A stretch of DNA of 54,618 nucleotides from an uncultured Clostridia bacterium (GCA_947630145.1 CANRGL010000004.1:1-54618); one strand, 5' to 3'; shown: positions 30,868 to 40,470, counted from the first letter of the stretch. Notes: generated by a model not told the origin, from the sequence alone. Translations and numbers: made by a program.

Positions 30868-30949
30868 CCATCAAATGATAGAGTTACTGTGAACCTTGTC
30901 AGGTCCGGAAGGAAGCAGCAATAAGCATTATACTCTATGTGTTTGATGG
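30868..30949 (+). ncRNA. ffs: Signal recognition particle RNA (small bacterial type)
   Basis: CCATCAAA...'GAACCTTGTCAGGTCCGGAAGGAAGCAGCA'...TTTGATGG closing stem; upstream of dnaX. Confidence 0.95.
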
Positions 30950-30973
30950 CTTTTTTATGGGAGTGATTAGTAT

Positions 30974-32554
30974 ATGGCATATATAGCTTTATATAGAAAA
31001 TATAGACCTCAGACTTTTAGTGATATAGTAGGACAAGAGAGTATTACTAAAATATTAAAAAAACAAATAGAATCTGGAAAAATATCTCATGCATATATAT
31101 TCAGTGGAACTAGAGGAACTGGTAAAACTTCTGCTGCAAAGGTATTTGCTAGAGCAATAAATTGTTTAAATCCTAAAGATGGCGAACCTTGTAATGAATG
31201 TGAAATATGTAAAAGTATTTTAGAAGGAAATACTACGGATGTTGTTGAAATGGACGCAGCTTCAAATAATAGTGTTGAAAATATACGACAAATCCGTCAA
31301 GAAGTAATATACGCAACTGTTGATGTAAAATATAGGGTGTATATAATAGATGAAGCTCATATGCTTACAACTAGTGCTTTTAATGCTCTTTTAAAGACTT
31401 TAGAAGAACCACCTGAAAATGTAATATTTATACTTGCAACAACAGAAAAACATAAAATACCTGTAACTATACTTTCAAGATGTTTAAGATTTGATTTTGA
31501 TAGGTTATCTGAGCAGGTAATTTCTAATAGATTAAAATATATATGCAATAGTGAAGGCATAAAATATGAAGACAAAGCATGTGACTATATAGCAAAATTA
31601 GCAGATGGTGCTTTAAGAGATGGTATAAGTATATTAGATAGATGCATATCTGAGATGAGTGATATTCTTACTTTAAACGAGGTAAAAAAACTAGTTGGAA
31701 CTATAGATGATGAAATATTAGATGAATTAGTAAATGATATATATAGTTTAAATGTTTCTGATGTTATATCAAAAATCGATGTTTTAATAACAAAAGGAAA
31801 GGACTTAAGACAGCTTGTATCCAATTTAAATGAAAAATTTTTAGCTAAACTAATATCTACAAATGATGATGTTCAAAAATCAAGAACTATAAATATAATA
31901 GATAGATTATCTAAACTTGATAGTCAATTAAAAAGCTCTATTAAGCCAGAGATATTGTTGAAATCTACTATAGTTGAAATTTGTAATGTAGATAATAAAT
32001 CAAGTAACTCTTACGATAATGTAAATAAATCTTCAAATGTTGATTTTAGTGACATTGATATTTTAAAACAAAAAATAGAAAACTTAGAACATGAGATAAT
32101 TAAGCTAAAAAGTGTAAATACAAAAATTGATAATGTAAATAAACTTGAAAATAAAAATAACGATAATATAGATAGGAAAAAGATTAGTGATAAAAATGAA
32201 GAATTAAGGAAAAATATTCCAAAAATACAAATTGAAAATATGAGTGAATTTGAAAATTCTGATGATTTTAAAAAATTCATTTTAAAAAAAGGTAATATAA
32301 AAATATATTCTTCTATTGCAAGTGCAAATATATATTTAAAAAATAATATACTTGTAATTATTACTTCTAATTCTTTTGCATATAATTTATTAAATACCAC
32401 AGAAAATATTAAAGTAATAAAGGAAAATTTTAAAGAAAAATTTAATGAAGTAGTTGAAGTAAAAATAATATTAAATGAAGGGAAAAATAACCAGAAATTA
32501 AAAATTGAAGAATTATTTGAGCAAAATAATGTAAATTACACAAGTATTGATTGA
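30974..32554 (+). CDS. dnaX: DNA polymerase III subunit gamma/tau
   Basis: 'ALYRKYRPQTFSDIVGQESI', 'FSGTRGTGKTSAAKVFARAINC', zinc-binding cysteines 'CNECEICKSI'. Confidence 0.96.
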   Translation: MAYIALYRKYRPQTFSDIVGQESITKILKKQIESGKISHAYIFSGTRGTGKTSAAKVFARAINCLNPKDGEPCNECEICKSILEGNTTDVVEMDAASNNSVENIRQIRQEVIYATVDVKYRVYIIDEAHMLTTSAFNALLKTLEEPPENVIFILATTEKHKIPVTILSRCLRFDFDRLSEQVISNRLKYICNSEGIKYEDKACDYIAKLADGALRDGISILDRCISEMSDILTLNEVKKLVGTIDDEILDELVNDIYSLNVSDVISKIDVLITKGKDLRQLVSNLNEKFLAKLISTNDDVQKSRTINIIDRLSKLDSQLKSSIKPEILLKSTIVEICNVDNKSSNSYDNVNKSSNVDFSDIDILKQKIENLEHEIIKLKSVNTKIDNVNKLENKNNDNIDRKKISDKNEELRKNIPKIQIENMSEFENSDDFKKFILKKGNIKIYSSIASANIYLKNNILVIITSNSFAYNLLNTTENIKVIKENFKEKFNEVVEVKIILNEGKNNQKLKIEELFEQNNVNYTSID

Positions 32555-32607
32555 AAAAATAAAATAATTATATTATAATATATAAAGTTAAAGAAAGGAT
32601 GATAAAA

Positions 32608-32940
32608 ATGGCAAAATTTGGAGGCTTTCCAGGCGGTGGATTTGGTAATATGCAAAATATGATAAAACAGGCACAAAAAATGCAATCTGAAATGCAAACA
32701 AAACAAGAAGAAGTTGCAAAAAAAGAAATTGAAACTTCTGCTGGTGGCGGTGCAGTAGTAGTAAAAGCTACTGGAGATAAAAAAATAAAAGAAATAATAA
32801 TAAAAAAAGAAGTAGTAGATCCTGATGATGTAGAAATGTTACAAGATTTAGTATTAACAGCTGTAAATGAAGCTTTGAATAAAGCTGATAGTATGATGCA
32901 ATCAGAACTTGGCTCTTTAAATATTCCTGGACTATTTTAA
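32608..32940 (+). CDS. YbaB/EbfC family nucleoid-associated protein
   Basis: '[46 protein letters not shown]'. Confidence 0.93.
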   Translation: MAKFGGFPGGGFGNMQNMIKQAQKMQSEMQTKQEEVAKKEIETSAGGGAVVVKATGDKKIKEIIIKKEVVDPDDVEMLQDLVLTAVNEALNKADSMMQSELGSLNIPGLF

Positions 32941-32943
32941 AGG

Positions 32944-33543
32944 ATGTATATGTATTCAGATACCGTAAATAAACTTATAAATCAATTTGAAAGACTGCCA
33001 GGAATAGGTCATAAAACTGCTGTAAGGCTAGCTTTTTATATTTTAGAATCAGATCAAAATGTAGCAAATGAATTTGCAGAAACTTTAGTTAAAGCAAAAC
33101 AAAATGTACGATTTTGTTCTGTATGTTATAACATTACAGAAAAAGATCCTTGTGATATTTGCTCAAATAATAAAAGGGATGAATCTACTATTTGTGTAGT
33201 TGAAAATGTTAAAGATGTTATAGCGATGGAAAAAACACATGAATATAAAGGGAAATATCATGTTTTACATGGTTCTATATCACCTATGAATAACATATCT
33301 GCAGGAGATATAAAAATAAAAGAACTATTAGAAAGATTAAAAGATGATGTTATAAAAGAAGTTATTCTTGCTACTAATCCTACTGTTGAAGGTGAAGCTA
33401 CTGCTATGTATATTTCAAGACTTATAAAACCTCTTGGTATTAAAGTAACAAGGATTGCTCATGGTATTCCAGTAGGTGGAGACCTTGAGTATACAGATGA
33501 AATTACTTTAATAAAAGCTTTAGAAGGTAGGACGCAAATGTAA
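32944..33543 (+). CDS. recR: Recombination mediator RecR
   Basis: '[24 protein letters not shown]', zinc finger '[16 protein letters not shown]', Toprim '[13 protein letters not shown]'. Confidence 0.96.
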   Translation: MYMYSDTVNKLINQFERLPGIGHKTAVRLAFYILESDQNVANEFAETLVKAKQNVRFCSVCYNITEKDPCDICSNNKRDESTICVVENVKDVIAMEKTHEYKGKYHVLHGSISPMNNISAGDIKIKELLERLKDDVIKEVILATNPTVEGEATAMYISRLIKPLGIKVTRIAHGIPVGGDLEYTDEITLIKALEGRTQM

Positions 33544-33546
33544 GAT

Positions 33547-33580
33547 AAAAATAGGTGGTACTAAAAAACCACCTATTTTA
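33547..33580 (+). terminator. Intrinsic terminator
   Basis: AAAATAGGTGGTactaaaaaACCACCTATTTTA. Confidence 0.88.
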
Positions 33581-33713
33581 ACTTATATTCCCTAATATAT
33601 AGACCCAATATAAGTTAATAAATATAGTATATAATATATTTAAACTATGAAACATAGTTATATAAATATTATTAATATAAAAATAAAAAATATACCAAAA
33701 AGAGGGAAAAATT

Positions 33714-34481
33714 ATGAAAATTGGAGTTTTTGATTCAGGAATTGGAGGAACAACTGTTTTTAAAGAAATTTTAAAGCAAGATATTAATGCACAATTTTAT
33801 TATTTTGCAGATAATAAAAACACTCCATATGGAATAAAGAATAAAGAAGAAGTAAAAAATTATATAATAAAAAACATTGAATATTTAGTAAATGTTGGTT
33901 GTGAAATTATAGTTATAGCATGTAATACTGCTACAATTCTTTGTATTGAAAATTTAAGAAAAAAACTCCCTAATATATGCTTTATTGGAATTGAACCTGC
34001 AATAAAAAAAGCTATAGAAAATGATAATAAGAAAAAAATTTTAGTTACAGCCACAACTATTACTTTAAAAGAAGAAAAAATAAATAATTTAATTAAAAAT
34101 TTAGAAATTACTGATAAAGTCGAATTATTACCTCTTGATAGATTAGTTATATATGCAGAAAAGAATTCTAGTAAAATAGAAGTAAAAAAATATTTAAAAG
34201 AAAAATTAAATAAATATAAATTTAATGAATATGGTCAGATTGTGCTTGGTTGTACACACTTTCCAATTTTTAAAGAAGAATTTAAGGAAATTTTGCCTAA
34301 TATTAAAATAGTAGATGGTAGTAAAGAGGTAGTAAAAAATTTGAAAAATAAAATTAATGATATGAATTTAAAAAAGACAAATACATGTACGACATTAATA
34401 TTAACTAAAGAAGATTCAGAATTTATAGATAATTTTAATAGATTATTAAATATTAATATTGATACTGCACTTTATATTTAA
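33714..34481 (+). CDS. murI: Glutamate racemase
   Basis: 'IGVFDSGIGGTTVFKEIL', 'ADNKNTPYGIKN', 'IVIACNTATI', 'IVLGCTHFPIF'. Confidence 0.93.
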   Translation: MKIGVFDSGIGGTTVFKEILKQDINAQFYYFADNKNTPYGIKNKEEVKNYIIKNIEYLVNVGCEIIVIACNTATILCIENLRKKLPNICFIGIEPAIKKAIENDNKKKILVTATTITLKEEKINNLIKNLEITDKVELLPLDRLVIYAEKNSSKIEVKKYLKEKLNKYKFNEYGQIVLGCTHFPIFKEEFKEILPNIKIVDGSKEVVKNLKNKINDMNLKKTNTCTTLILTKEDSEFIDNFNRLLNINIDTALYI

Positions 34482-34485
34482 AAAA
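34431..34485 (+). repeat. Imperfect direct repeat M (copy 1): murI 3' end
   Basis: aattttaatagattattaaatattaatattgatactgcactttatatttaaaaaa; about 50/55 identity with copy at 35627. Confidence 0.85.
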
Positions 34486-34537
34486 TATTAATTAGTTAAA
34501 ACTAGGTTTTTTAATACTAAGAAAAAGGGGTTATTTT

Positions 34538-35626
34538 ATGGGAAGATTAAGGCAATTTTTTAATAGAATATTTGGAAAAAAGCAAAAAAAATTACCTGAA
34601 CAACAATATCAAGTAATGAACAATAATAACTTTAAAAATGATTTACAGAAAAATATTATACCAAAAGATGAAATTAGCTTTAATGAAGTTTCAGATTATT
34701 TTAATCAAAGTCCAAAAAAAATATCAAAACAAACGGTAAATGATGTATTGCACAATGAACAGCATGATAAATATGAAGATAAAATTAGAATAATTACTAA
34801 TGAATATTCAAAAAAATTACAAAATTTTGATAGAAAAACAATATATAATGCTTTAGAATTTTTAAATAAAAGACGTCAAAATCATGGAAAAAACAATGAT
34901 GATATTAAATTAAATACTGAAGCAAAGAAAGTATTTGAGTTAATGAAAGAATATGAACAGTCAATAAAAAAGTTTTTTGTTGATAATAATATTGATATTA
35001 CGCATATAACTAGCATTGCTCCAGATAAGCTAGAAAATGGAGTATTAAGAAAGTCTATTGATAGAGCTAATAATTATGAAACTGAAAGAGTAGATGGAGT
35101 TTTTGCTTCTTCTATCCCAGTTGATGGGCATAATCCTTATATTGCTCGTAGTAGCTCATCAGGGATGATTATGTTAGGAAAATCAATATGTATTTATGAA
35201 AATGACAATATTAAAGTAACCCAAGATTTAGAAGGAAAAAATCACGCTATTTTAAAACATCCAAATTATATTTATTATATAAATCCTAATAAATTTAATC
35301 CAGTATGTAACTTAACTATGGATTTAGAAAGTAATAAACCTATTTTTGAATTTTCAGAAGAATGGATTTCAGATTCAGAAATTGATATATCAGACTCTAA
35401 TCAAGTTAGAAGTATTGAACAGGTTAGAGATGTAACAAATTTATTAGAAAATTATACAATTTTATGTGATACGCAAAGTCAAGGAATTGGTATGAAAGCC
35501 AGACAGTTAAAAACTAAGGCTGATGCATTGGAATTCATTGAGATGAAAATAAAAGATGGTAGTGTTAGAAATATAAATGAAGAAGTAGGAATAAATAATA
35601 GAAATTTAACAAGTATTGAAAGATAG
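34538..35626 (+). CDS. Leader-tagged family protein 1 (MGRLRQFFNRIFGKKQKKLPEQQ...), unknown function
   Basis: 362 aa; N-terminal leader shared with the genes at 35821 and 39274; unrelated C-terminal region. Confidence 0.8.
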   Translation: MGRLRQFFNRIFGKKQKKLPEQQYQVMNNNNFKNDLQKNIIPKDEISFNEVSDYFNQSPKKISKQTVNDVLHNEQHDKYEDKIRIITNEYSKKLQNFDRKTIYNALEFLNKRRQNHGKNNDDIKLNTEAKKVFELMKEYEQSIKKFFVDNNIDITHITSIAPDKLENGVLRKSIDRANNYETERVDGVFASSIPVDGHNPYIARSSSSGMIMLGKSICIYENDNIKVTQDLEGKNHAILKHPNYIYYINPNKFNPVCNLTMDLESNKPIFEFSEEWISDSEIDISDSNQVRSIEQVRDVTNLLENYTILCDTQSQGIGMKARQLKTKADALEFIEMKIKDGSVRNINEEVGINNRNLTSIER

Positions 35627-35682
35627 AATTTTAATACATTATTAAACACTAATATTGATACTGTACTTTATATTCAAAAAAA
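35627..35682 (+). repeat. Imperfect direct repeat M (copy 2): duplicated murI 3' end
   Basis: aattttaatacattattaaacactaatattgatactgtactttatattcaaaaaa. Confidence 0.85.
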
Positions 35683-35688
35683 AACAAA

Positions 35689-35998
35689 ATGACATCATAT
35701 TGTAACAAAAATTTAATAATAAATTTGTTATGAAAACTTGCGTTTTTTTAGTGTATACTATAAAAGTAGTGGTAAATTTATATTTTTAAAGCTATATAAA
35801 TAAGAGGGTTGATTAATTTATGGGAAGAATAAGAAATTTTTTTAATAGGATATTTGGAAGGAAACAAAAAAGTTTACCTGAACAATAAGAGACATATAAA
35901 ATATCTGAAGATGATTTAAATAGTGTTCCAGAAGTAAGTGAAGAAAAAGAAAATTTAGTAGATAACAATTTTAAAGATGATTTACAGAAAAGTACTAT
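35689..35998 (+). repeat. Long direct repeat L (copy 1): promoter, 5'UTR and leader-coding region
   Basis: Nearly identical to 39137-39452 except for the poly-T tract length and point changes. Confidence 0.9.
35821..35998 (+). pseudogene. Leader-tagged family pseudogene (copy 2)
   Basis: MGRIRNFFNRIFGRKQKSLPEQ* with CAA-to-TAA at codon 23 relative to the 39274 copy; homology stops near 35998. Confidence 0.85.
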
Positions 35999-36237
35999 GT
36001 CGTCTCTGCTTTCTCTGCAATAGATTACTCTCTTTTTTCTTCGTTAGACTTTTTTATAGATTACCTCCGTTTTTATATGTATCAACAACATTTTTATTTT
36101 TGTATTTTAACACCTTCCCGACGTCTAGAAGATGTATCCTATCAAGATTATAAACCTTTACTGTTTTTTTGAATTAATAACGTCGGTTTTTTTGACGGTG
36201 TTTTCTTCTCTTAATTCTTCACTTTTTAATTTATTGT

Positions 36238-36735
36238 TTATGTATCTAATGAATAAATATAAAGTATATTAGATTCTTTATCAAATATAGCAATAGAATA
36301 ATTTGAAGATGCTCTATTGAACATGTCATTATAATTATATTTATTTATTGTCTTGCTATGTCTATCTAAAAAGAACCAATATCCATTTTCTACAAATGGT
36401 ATAGACATATCTTCTATACTATTATTGGTTATACAAGTTTGTAACATTTCATCAATTGGTAATTTATTCCAATGCATATTGTTTTCTATTTTGCTTATAA
36501 ATTTCTCTGCTTGCTTGTCCGAAAAATATATTTTTACAAGTGCTTCCCCATCTCCATGAAAGCCACCATGTGTATCTTTTTCTTCCATCTTTGCAAACAT
36601 TGGGATAGGTATCTCAATTAGCGACGAGTAAAAATTATAATCATAAAGCGTATGTAAGTATACTATATATATAATTATCAAAAGTAATATAATAAAAAAA
36701 ACTATTTCAAAAAATTTTTTCATTATTAACATCAC
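36238..36735 (-). CDS. Hypothetical membrane-anchored protein
   Basis: 165 aa; single N-terminal TM helix; immediately downstream of the 36739-37801 gene. Confidence 0.65.
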   Translation of the reverse strand: MMLIMKKFFEIVFFIILLLIIIYIVYLHTLYDYNFYSSLIEIPIPMFAKMEEKDTHGGFHGDGEALVKIYFSDKQAEKFISKIENNMHWNKLPIDEMLQTCITNNSIEDMSIPFVENGYWFFLDRHSKTINKYNYNDMFNRASSNYSIAIFDKESNILYIYSLDT

Positions 36736-36738
36736 CTC

Positions 36739-37801
36739 TTAAAACATTTCAATCTCTCCATTCTTTTGTATTTTTATTGTAAGTTTTGCAATAACATTAT
36801 ATTCTTTAATTACTCCTAATTTTTGTGAAATAAATGCTAAATTATATAATGTACTAGACAATATACTTTTCGGAATATTATTAGCATCAAAGTAATAATC
36901 TAAAGGTGTTTTAAATTTAGTAAAATCAAAAGTATCGCTTAAAGTAATGTCTGCTTTCCAATTTGAGTCTTCATTTTTTTCTGACTTCATTTCAATATTA
37001 GCCTTATGAATAGCAAAATATAAATCGCTATTTTTAAATGCCATAGACTCTTTTCCTTGTGATATATAAAAATTTTGTTGTTTATTATACTTATCTAGAA
37101 TTTCTTTTATTTTATTTTTAAAGTTTTCATCTCTAATTATTAAATTTATTATTTCTTCATCTTTTATAATAAAATCTTTTGGATTTTTCTCTAAAGAATG
37201 TTGTAATAATTCTGCTGCTAATTTATAGTTAAAATATCTTCCTCCAACTTCAATTACTGTTTGCCAAAATGCATATTGCATTGCTTTAAATGAATTTTTT
37301 TCATATTGATTTTTATTTTTATACATATTGAATATATAACTAAAACCAGTTATTAATAATTTTATATTTTCATCTTCTTTATATTGATTATTTTCTACTT
37401 TAGCAAGATTAGTTTTAAATTTTGTTTCTTTTTTGTATAAATCATATGCTTCTTTTAGTTTAATTTTTTTAGCTGTTATCATTTCTTCAAATTTTTCTAT
37501 CTTATCAACTTTTTCAATATCTTCGTTTATCTGTTTTTTTAATTTTTCAAAGTTTCCATACTTTAATTTATCTAAATATTGATATGTCAAATACCTATCA
37601 ACTAACCATATTTTCTGATCTTTATTAATTTTAGAAATATTTGTTCTTTGCATAATGTTTTTTATATAAAAATAATTCTTTATTCTTTCCTCTTGTAGGT
37701 TTTTCAATAGCTAAAAATTTATATATATTATTTATGCATCCATTACCAAACTCATTTTTTGATTTTTTCATATCTTTTTGACATAATAAACATTCGTGCA
37801 T
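36739..37801 (-). pseudogene. Zinc-ribbon-like (CxxC...FGxxC) uncharacterised protein, apparent frameshift near the N-terminus
   Basis: ATG at 37801 gives MHECLLCQKDMKKSKNEFGNGCINNIYKFLAIEKPTRGK..., then frame changes to the 36739-37707 ORF; both segments align with the gene at 54322. Confidence 0.65.
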
Positions 37802-37924
37802 TTTGTATCATCTCTAATCTTGTTATAATTTTACTATATTTTTCCTATTATAACAATATATAATATTTATTGACTACCTAAATCCAACTGGTAACAATTT
37901 GTCACCAGTTGGATTTACAAGAAA

Positions 37925-38767
37925 TTATTGTTCTTCACCAGAATTTAGTTTTCTTATTTCTTTAGCATTTTTATCAGATACAACTTTTTTTCCTGTTTCT
38001 TTTTCTAATTGTTCTTTTGCAATTCTTGCAATATTTCCACCCTTTACAACAGAATCTTCTGCTTCCTTAAATCCTTTTTTGGTTTTACTTTTAGATATCT
38101 CTGTAGAAGATGTTTCTGCTAACATATTTAGAACTAATTCCATATTTGTCATATTATCTCTTAGATTTTCTTTTTTTAAACCTTTTAAATTCTTATATTC
38201 TTTTACAGAATAGCCACTCCAAGCTTGTGTTAAAATATTTGTTAATATTGCAAAATCTTTGCCTGAATTTATTCCTTTTGCTTTTAATTCATCTGTAAAA
38301 TCTTTTCTAATATCTATGGTTTTTAATCTTTGATTTATCCATTCTTCTGAATAGCCTTTTTTTCTGTATATATCTAATGATCTATTTATTGCAATTTCTG
38401 GATCATATACTTCATCTATTCGTTCTTTGCCAACTTGTGCTAACCACAATTTAAAAGGCTCTGCTTTCTTTGATGGTATGGACTGTATTAAACGTAAAAC
38501 TTGCTCTGTATTCATTACATCAGTATTATAATATTTTCCATCTGTTGATTTCATTTTCAGTTGGTTAGTCTTACTAACCAACTCACTTCCTTCTTCATTT
38601 AGTTTGCTTTTCAACCACTTCCAATAATTTCTTGATTTTTGATAATCATTATCTGTTAATACAGAAATAACATCAACAACTGAAAAATACCATTTTTCTT
38701 GTTGTTCATCCCATTTAACTCTAATCTTTTTATCTTCAAATAATTTTAATTCATTATCTTGTCCCAT
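37925..38767 (-). CDS. Bro-N domain (BRO family/antirepressor-like) protein
   Basis: 'LFEDKKIRVKWDEQQEKWYFSVVDVISVLTDNDYQKSRNYWKWLKSKLNEEGSELVSKTNQLKMKSTDGKYYNTDVMNTEQVLRLIQSIPSKKAEPFKLWLAQVGKERIDE'. Confidence 0.85.
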   Translation of the reverse strand: MGQDNELKLFEDKKIRVKWDEQQEKWYFSVVDVISVLTDNDYQKSRNYWKWLKSKLNEEGSELVSKTNQLKMKSTDGKYYNTDVMNTEQVLRLIQSIPSKKAEPFKLWLAQVGKERIDEVYDPEIAINRSLDIYRKKGYSEEWINQRLKTIDIRKDFTDELKAKGINSGKDFAILTNILTQAWSGYSVKEYKNLKGLKKENLRDNMTNMELVLNMLAETSSTEISKSKTKKGFKEAEDSVVKGGNIARIAKEQLEKETGKKVVSDKNAKEIRKLNSGEEQ

Positions 38768-38792
38768 TTTAATACCTCTCTTTCTCAAGTTA

Positions 38793-38807
38793 TTCGGAAA
38801 TTCCGAA
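38793..38807. promoter_or_regulatory. Palindromic operator candidate upstream of the Bro-N gene
   Basis: TTCGGAAATTCCGAA within GTTaTTCGGAAATTCCGAAcAAC. Confidence 0.6.
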
Positions 38808-38897
38808 CAACTCAAAATCTCTTTTATTTCTTATATTTATATTATATTTCTAAAATTTTTTCAATACTTTTTTCGAAATTCTGTTCTTTTTCTATTT

Positions 38898-39048
38898 ATA
38901 TTTTTGTTTTATTCTATCAGAAATAATATCGGTGAATACCTGTTTATAATCTTGAATATCACCATCATTTGATTTTGGGCAAATAAATATTACAAATGGT
39001 AATTTATCTTTTATTTTTTTATTTTTATTATTCTCTTTAACAAAAAAA
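38898..39048 (-). pseudogene. C-terminal remnant of a truncated gene
   Basis: Minus-strand frame ...VKENNKNKKIKDKLPFVIFICPKSNDGDIQDYKQVFTDIISDRIKQKYK* with no start, ending at repeat R. Confidence 0.5.
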
Positions 39049-39136
39049 GAAAAATGTGATTAACTTTCTATTAGAATAGTATAAATTCTAGTTATATATA
39101 TATTATAAGGTGTTATAATTAAATTATGTTATCATT
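39049..39136 (+). repeat. Imperfect direct repeat R (copy 1)
   Basis: agaaaaatgtgattaactttctattagaatagtataaattctagttatatatatattataaggtgttataattaaatta...; matches 40471-40556. Confidence 0.85.
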
Positions 39137-39452
39137 ATGACATCATATTGTAACAAAAATTTAACAATAAATTTGTTATGAAAACTTGCGTTTTTTTTTT
39201 TTTAGTGTATGCTATAGGGGTAGTGATAAATTTATATTTTTAAAGCTATATAAATAAGAGGAGTGATTAATTTATGGGAAGAATAAGAAATTTTTTTAAT
39301 AGGATATTTGGAAGAAAACAAAAAAGTTTACCAGAACAACAAGAGACATATAAAATATCTGAAGATGATTTAAATAGTGTGCCAGAAGTAAATGAAGAAA
39401 AAGAAAATTTAGTAGATAATAATTTTAAAGATGATTTACAGAAAAATACTAT
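39137..39452 (+). repeat. Long direct repeat L (copy 2)
   Basis: See copy 1 at 35689-35998. Confidence 0.9.
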
Positions 39453-40341
39453 ACAAAAAGAAGAAATGAGCTTCAATGAGACTTTGGATTATTTTATACA
39501 AAGTCAGAGACTAGAACCAATATGTAAAAGTCCAAGAGGAAGAGAAAGACTAGAAGAAATGTTAACTAAAGTTTTAGAAAAACATAAAGTAAGACAAGAA
39601 GATGGAGTATACAGTTTATGGCGTGTTGAAAATGCATTGGAAATGCATTTTGGTAAACCAACTGCTGATAGGACTAGTATAACTTTTGAAGATAGAGAAT
39701 TTTATGCTTCTGATTATGATAGAAATAATAGTGAAATAGCACCAGGATGTCAAAAAACAACAATAAGTGTTAATGAGTATGGTGAATTAAGTGAAGTAAC
39801 TGAAGGAAGAGGTAGCTATTTATATAATAGGAGAAACCCTGAAGATAAAAATAGACCTACACAATGTATATATAGTAGAAGAGAAAGGCATTATGAAAAG
39901 ACTGGAGTTGAAGATTTAAGAATATATGAGCAAGCTGATATACCAATACAAGGAAAAGATGGTTATCAAAAGAAACCTTCATTTGACTATGCTCTTTTTG
40001 ATGGTGGTGATAGAGGAAAAGGATATCCTAATTATTATAAAGAATTGGGAAGAAGGCAAGATGGAATTACAGCTGATGTGGCTATAACTGAACATGGTGA
40101 ATTAAAAATTTCAAGAGCATATATAAATTCTCAATATGGGGTTGATAACTTAAATATTTCTAATGGAGAATATACTAAAAAAGAATTACCATATTATAGA
40201 GATATGACAGAGGAACAAAAAGAAAAATTTAATGAGGTTGCAAAAGATGCAATTTCTAGATCAAAATATAAAGAAGCATTAGTTTCTCAAACACCAGGTA
40301 TTGAAATGGAAGATTTAGAACAAAATAAAAGTATTGAGTAG
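39274..40341 (+). CDS. Leader-tagged family protein 3 (MGRIRNFFNRIFGRKQKSLPEQQ...), unknown function
   Basis: 355 aa; leader shared with 34538 and 35821; distinct C-terminal region. Confidence 0.85.
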   Translation: MGRIRNFFNRIFGRKQKSLPEQQETYKISEDDLNSVPEVNEEKENLVDNNFKDDLQKNTIQKEEMSFNETLDYFIQSQRLEPICKSPRGRERLEEMLTKVLEKHKVRQEDGVYSLWRVENALEMHFGKPTADRTSITFEDREFYASDYDRNNSEIAPGCQKTTISVNEYGELSEVTEGRGSYLYNRRNPEDKNRPTQCIYSRRERHYEKTGVEDLRIYEQADIPIQGKDGYQKKPSFDYALFDGGDRGKGYPNYYKELGRRQDGITADVAITEHGELKISRAYINSQYGVDNLNISNGEYTKKELPYYRDMTEEQKEKFNEVAKDAISRSKYKEALVSQTPGIEMEDLEQNKSIE

Positions 40342-40354
40342 TTATATAAATAAA

Positions 40355-40394
40355 GGGAAGTAAGTTTATTGTTTTTAATACTTACTTCTTTTTA
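40355..40394 (+). terminator. Intrinsic terminator
   Basis: GAAGTAAGtttattgtttttaataCTTACTTCTTTTT. Confidence 0.75.
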
Positions 40395-40470
40395 TTTATT
40401 ATAATATGAAGAAACGTATTAAAACGCAAATATTTTTTATAATTTTAAAAATGCATATTTTAACCAATAA

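Noticed and set aside
32280-32300. A-rich run near the dnaX 3' end as programmed frameshift (gamma subunit)
   Set aside because: Late in the gene and not in a convincing slippery-heptamer plus structure context; A-runs are common in this genome.
34738-35626. Tagged protein 1 as a conventional toxin with adjacent immunity gene
   Set aside because: No immunity-sized ORF follows it, and I recognise no toxin motif in its C-terminus.
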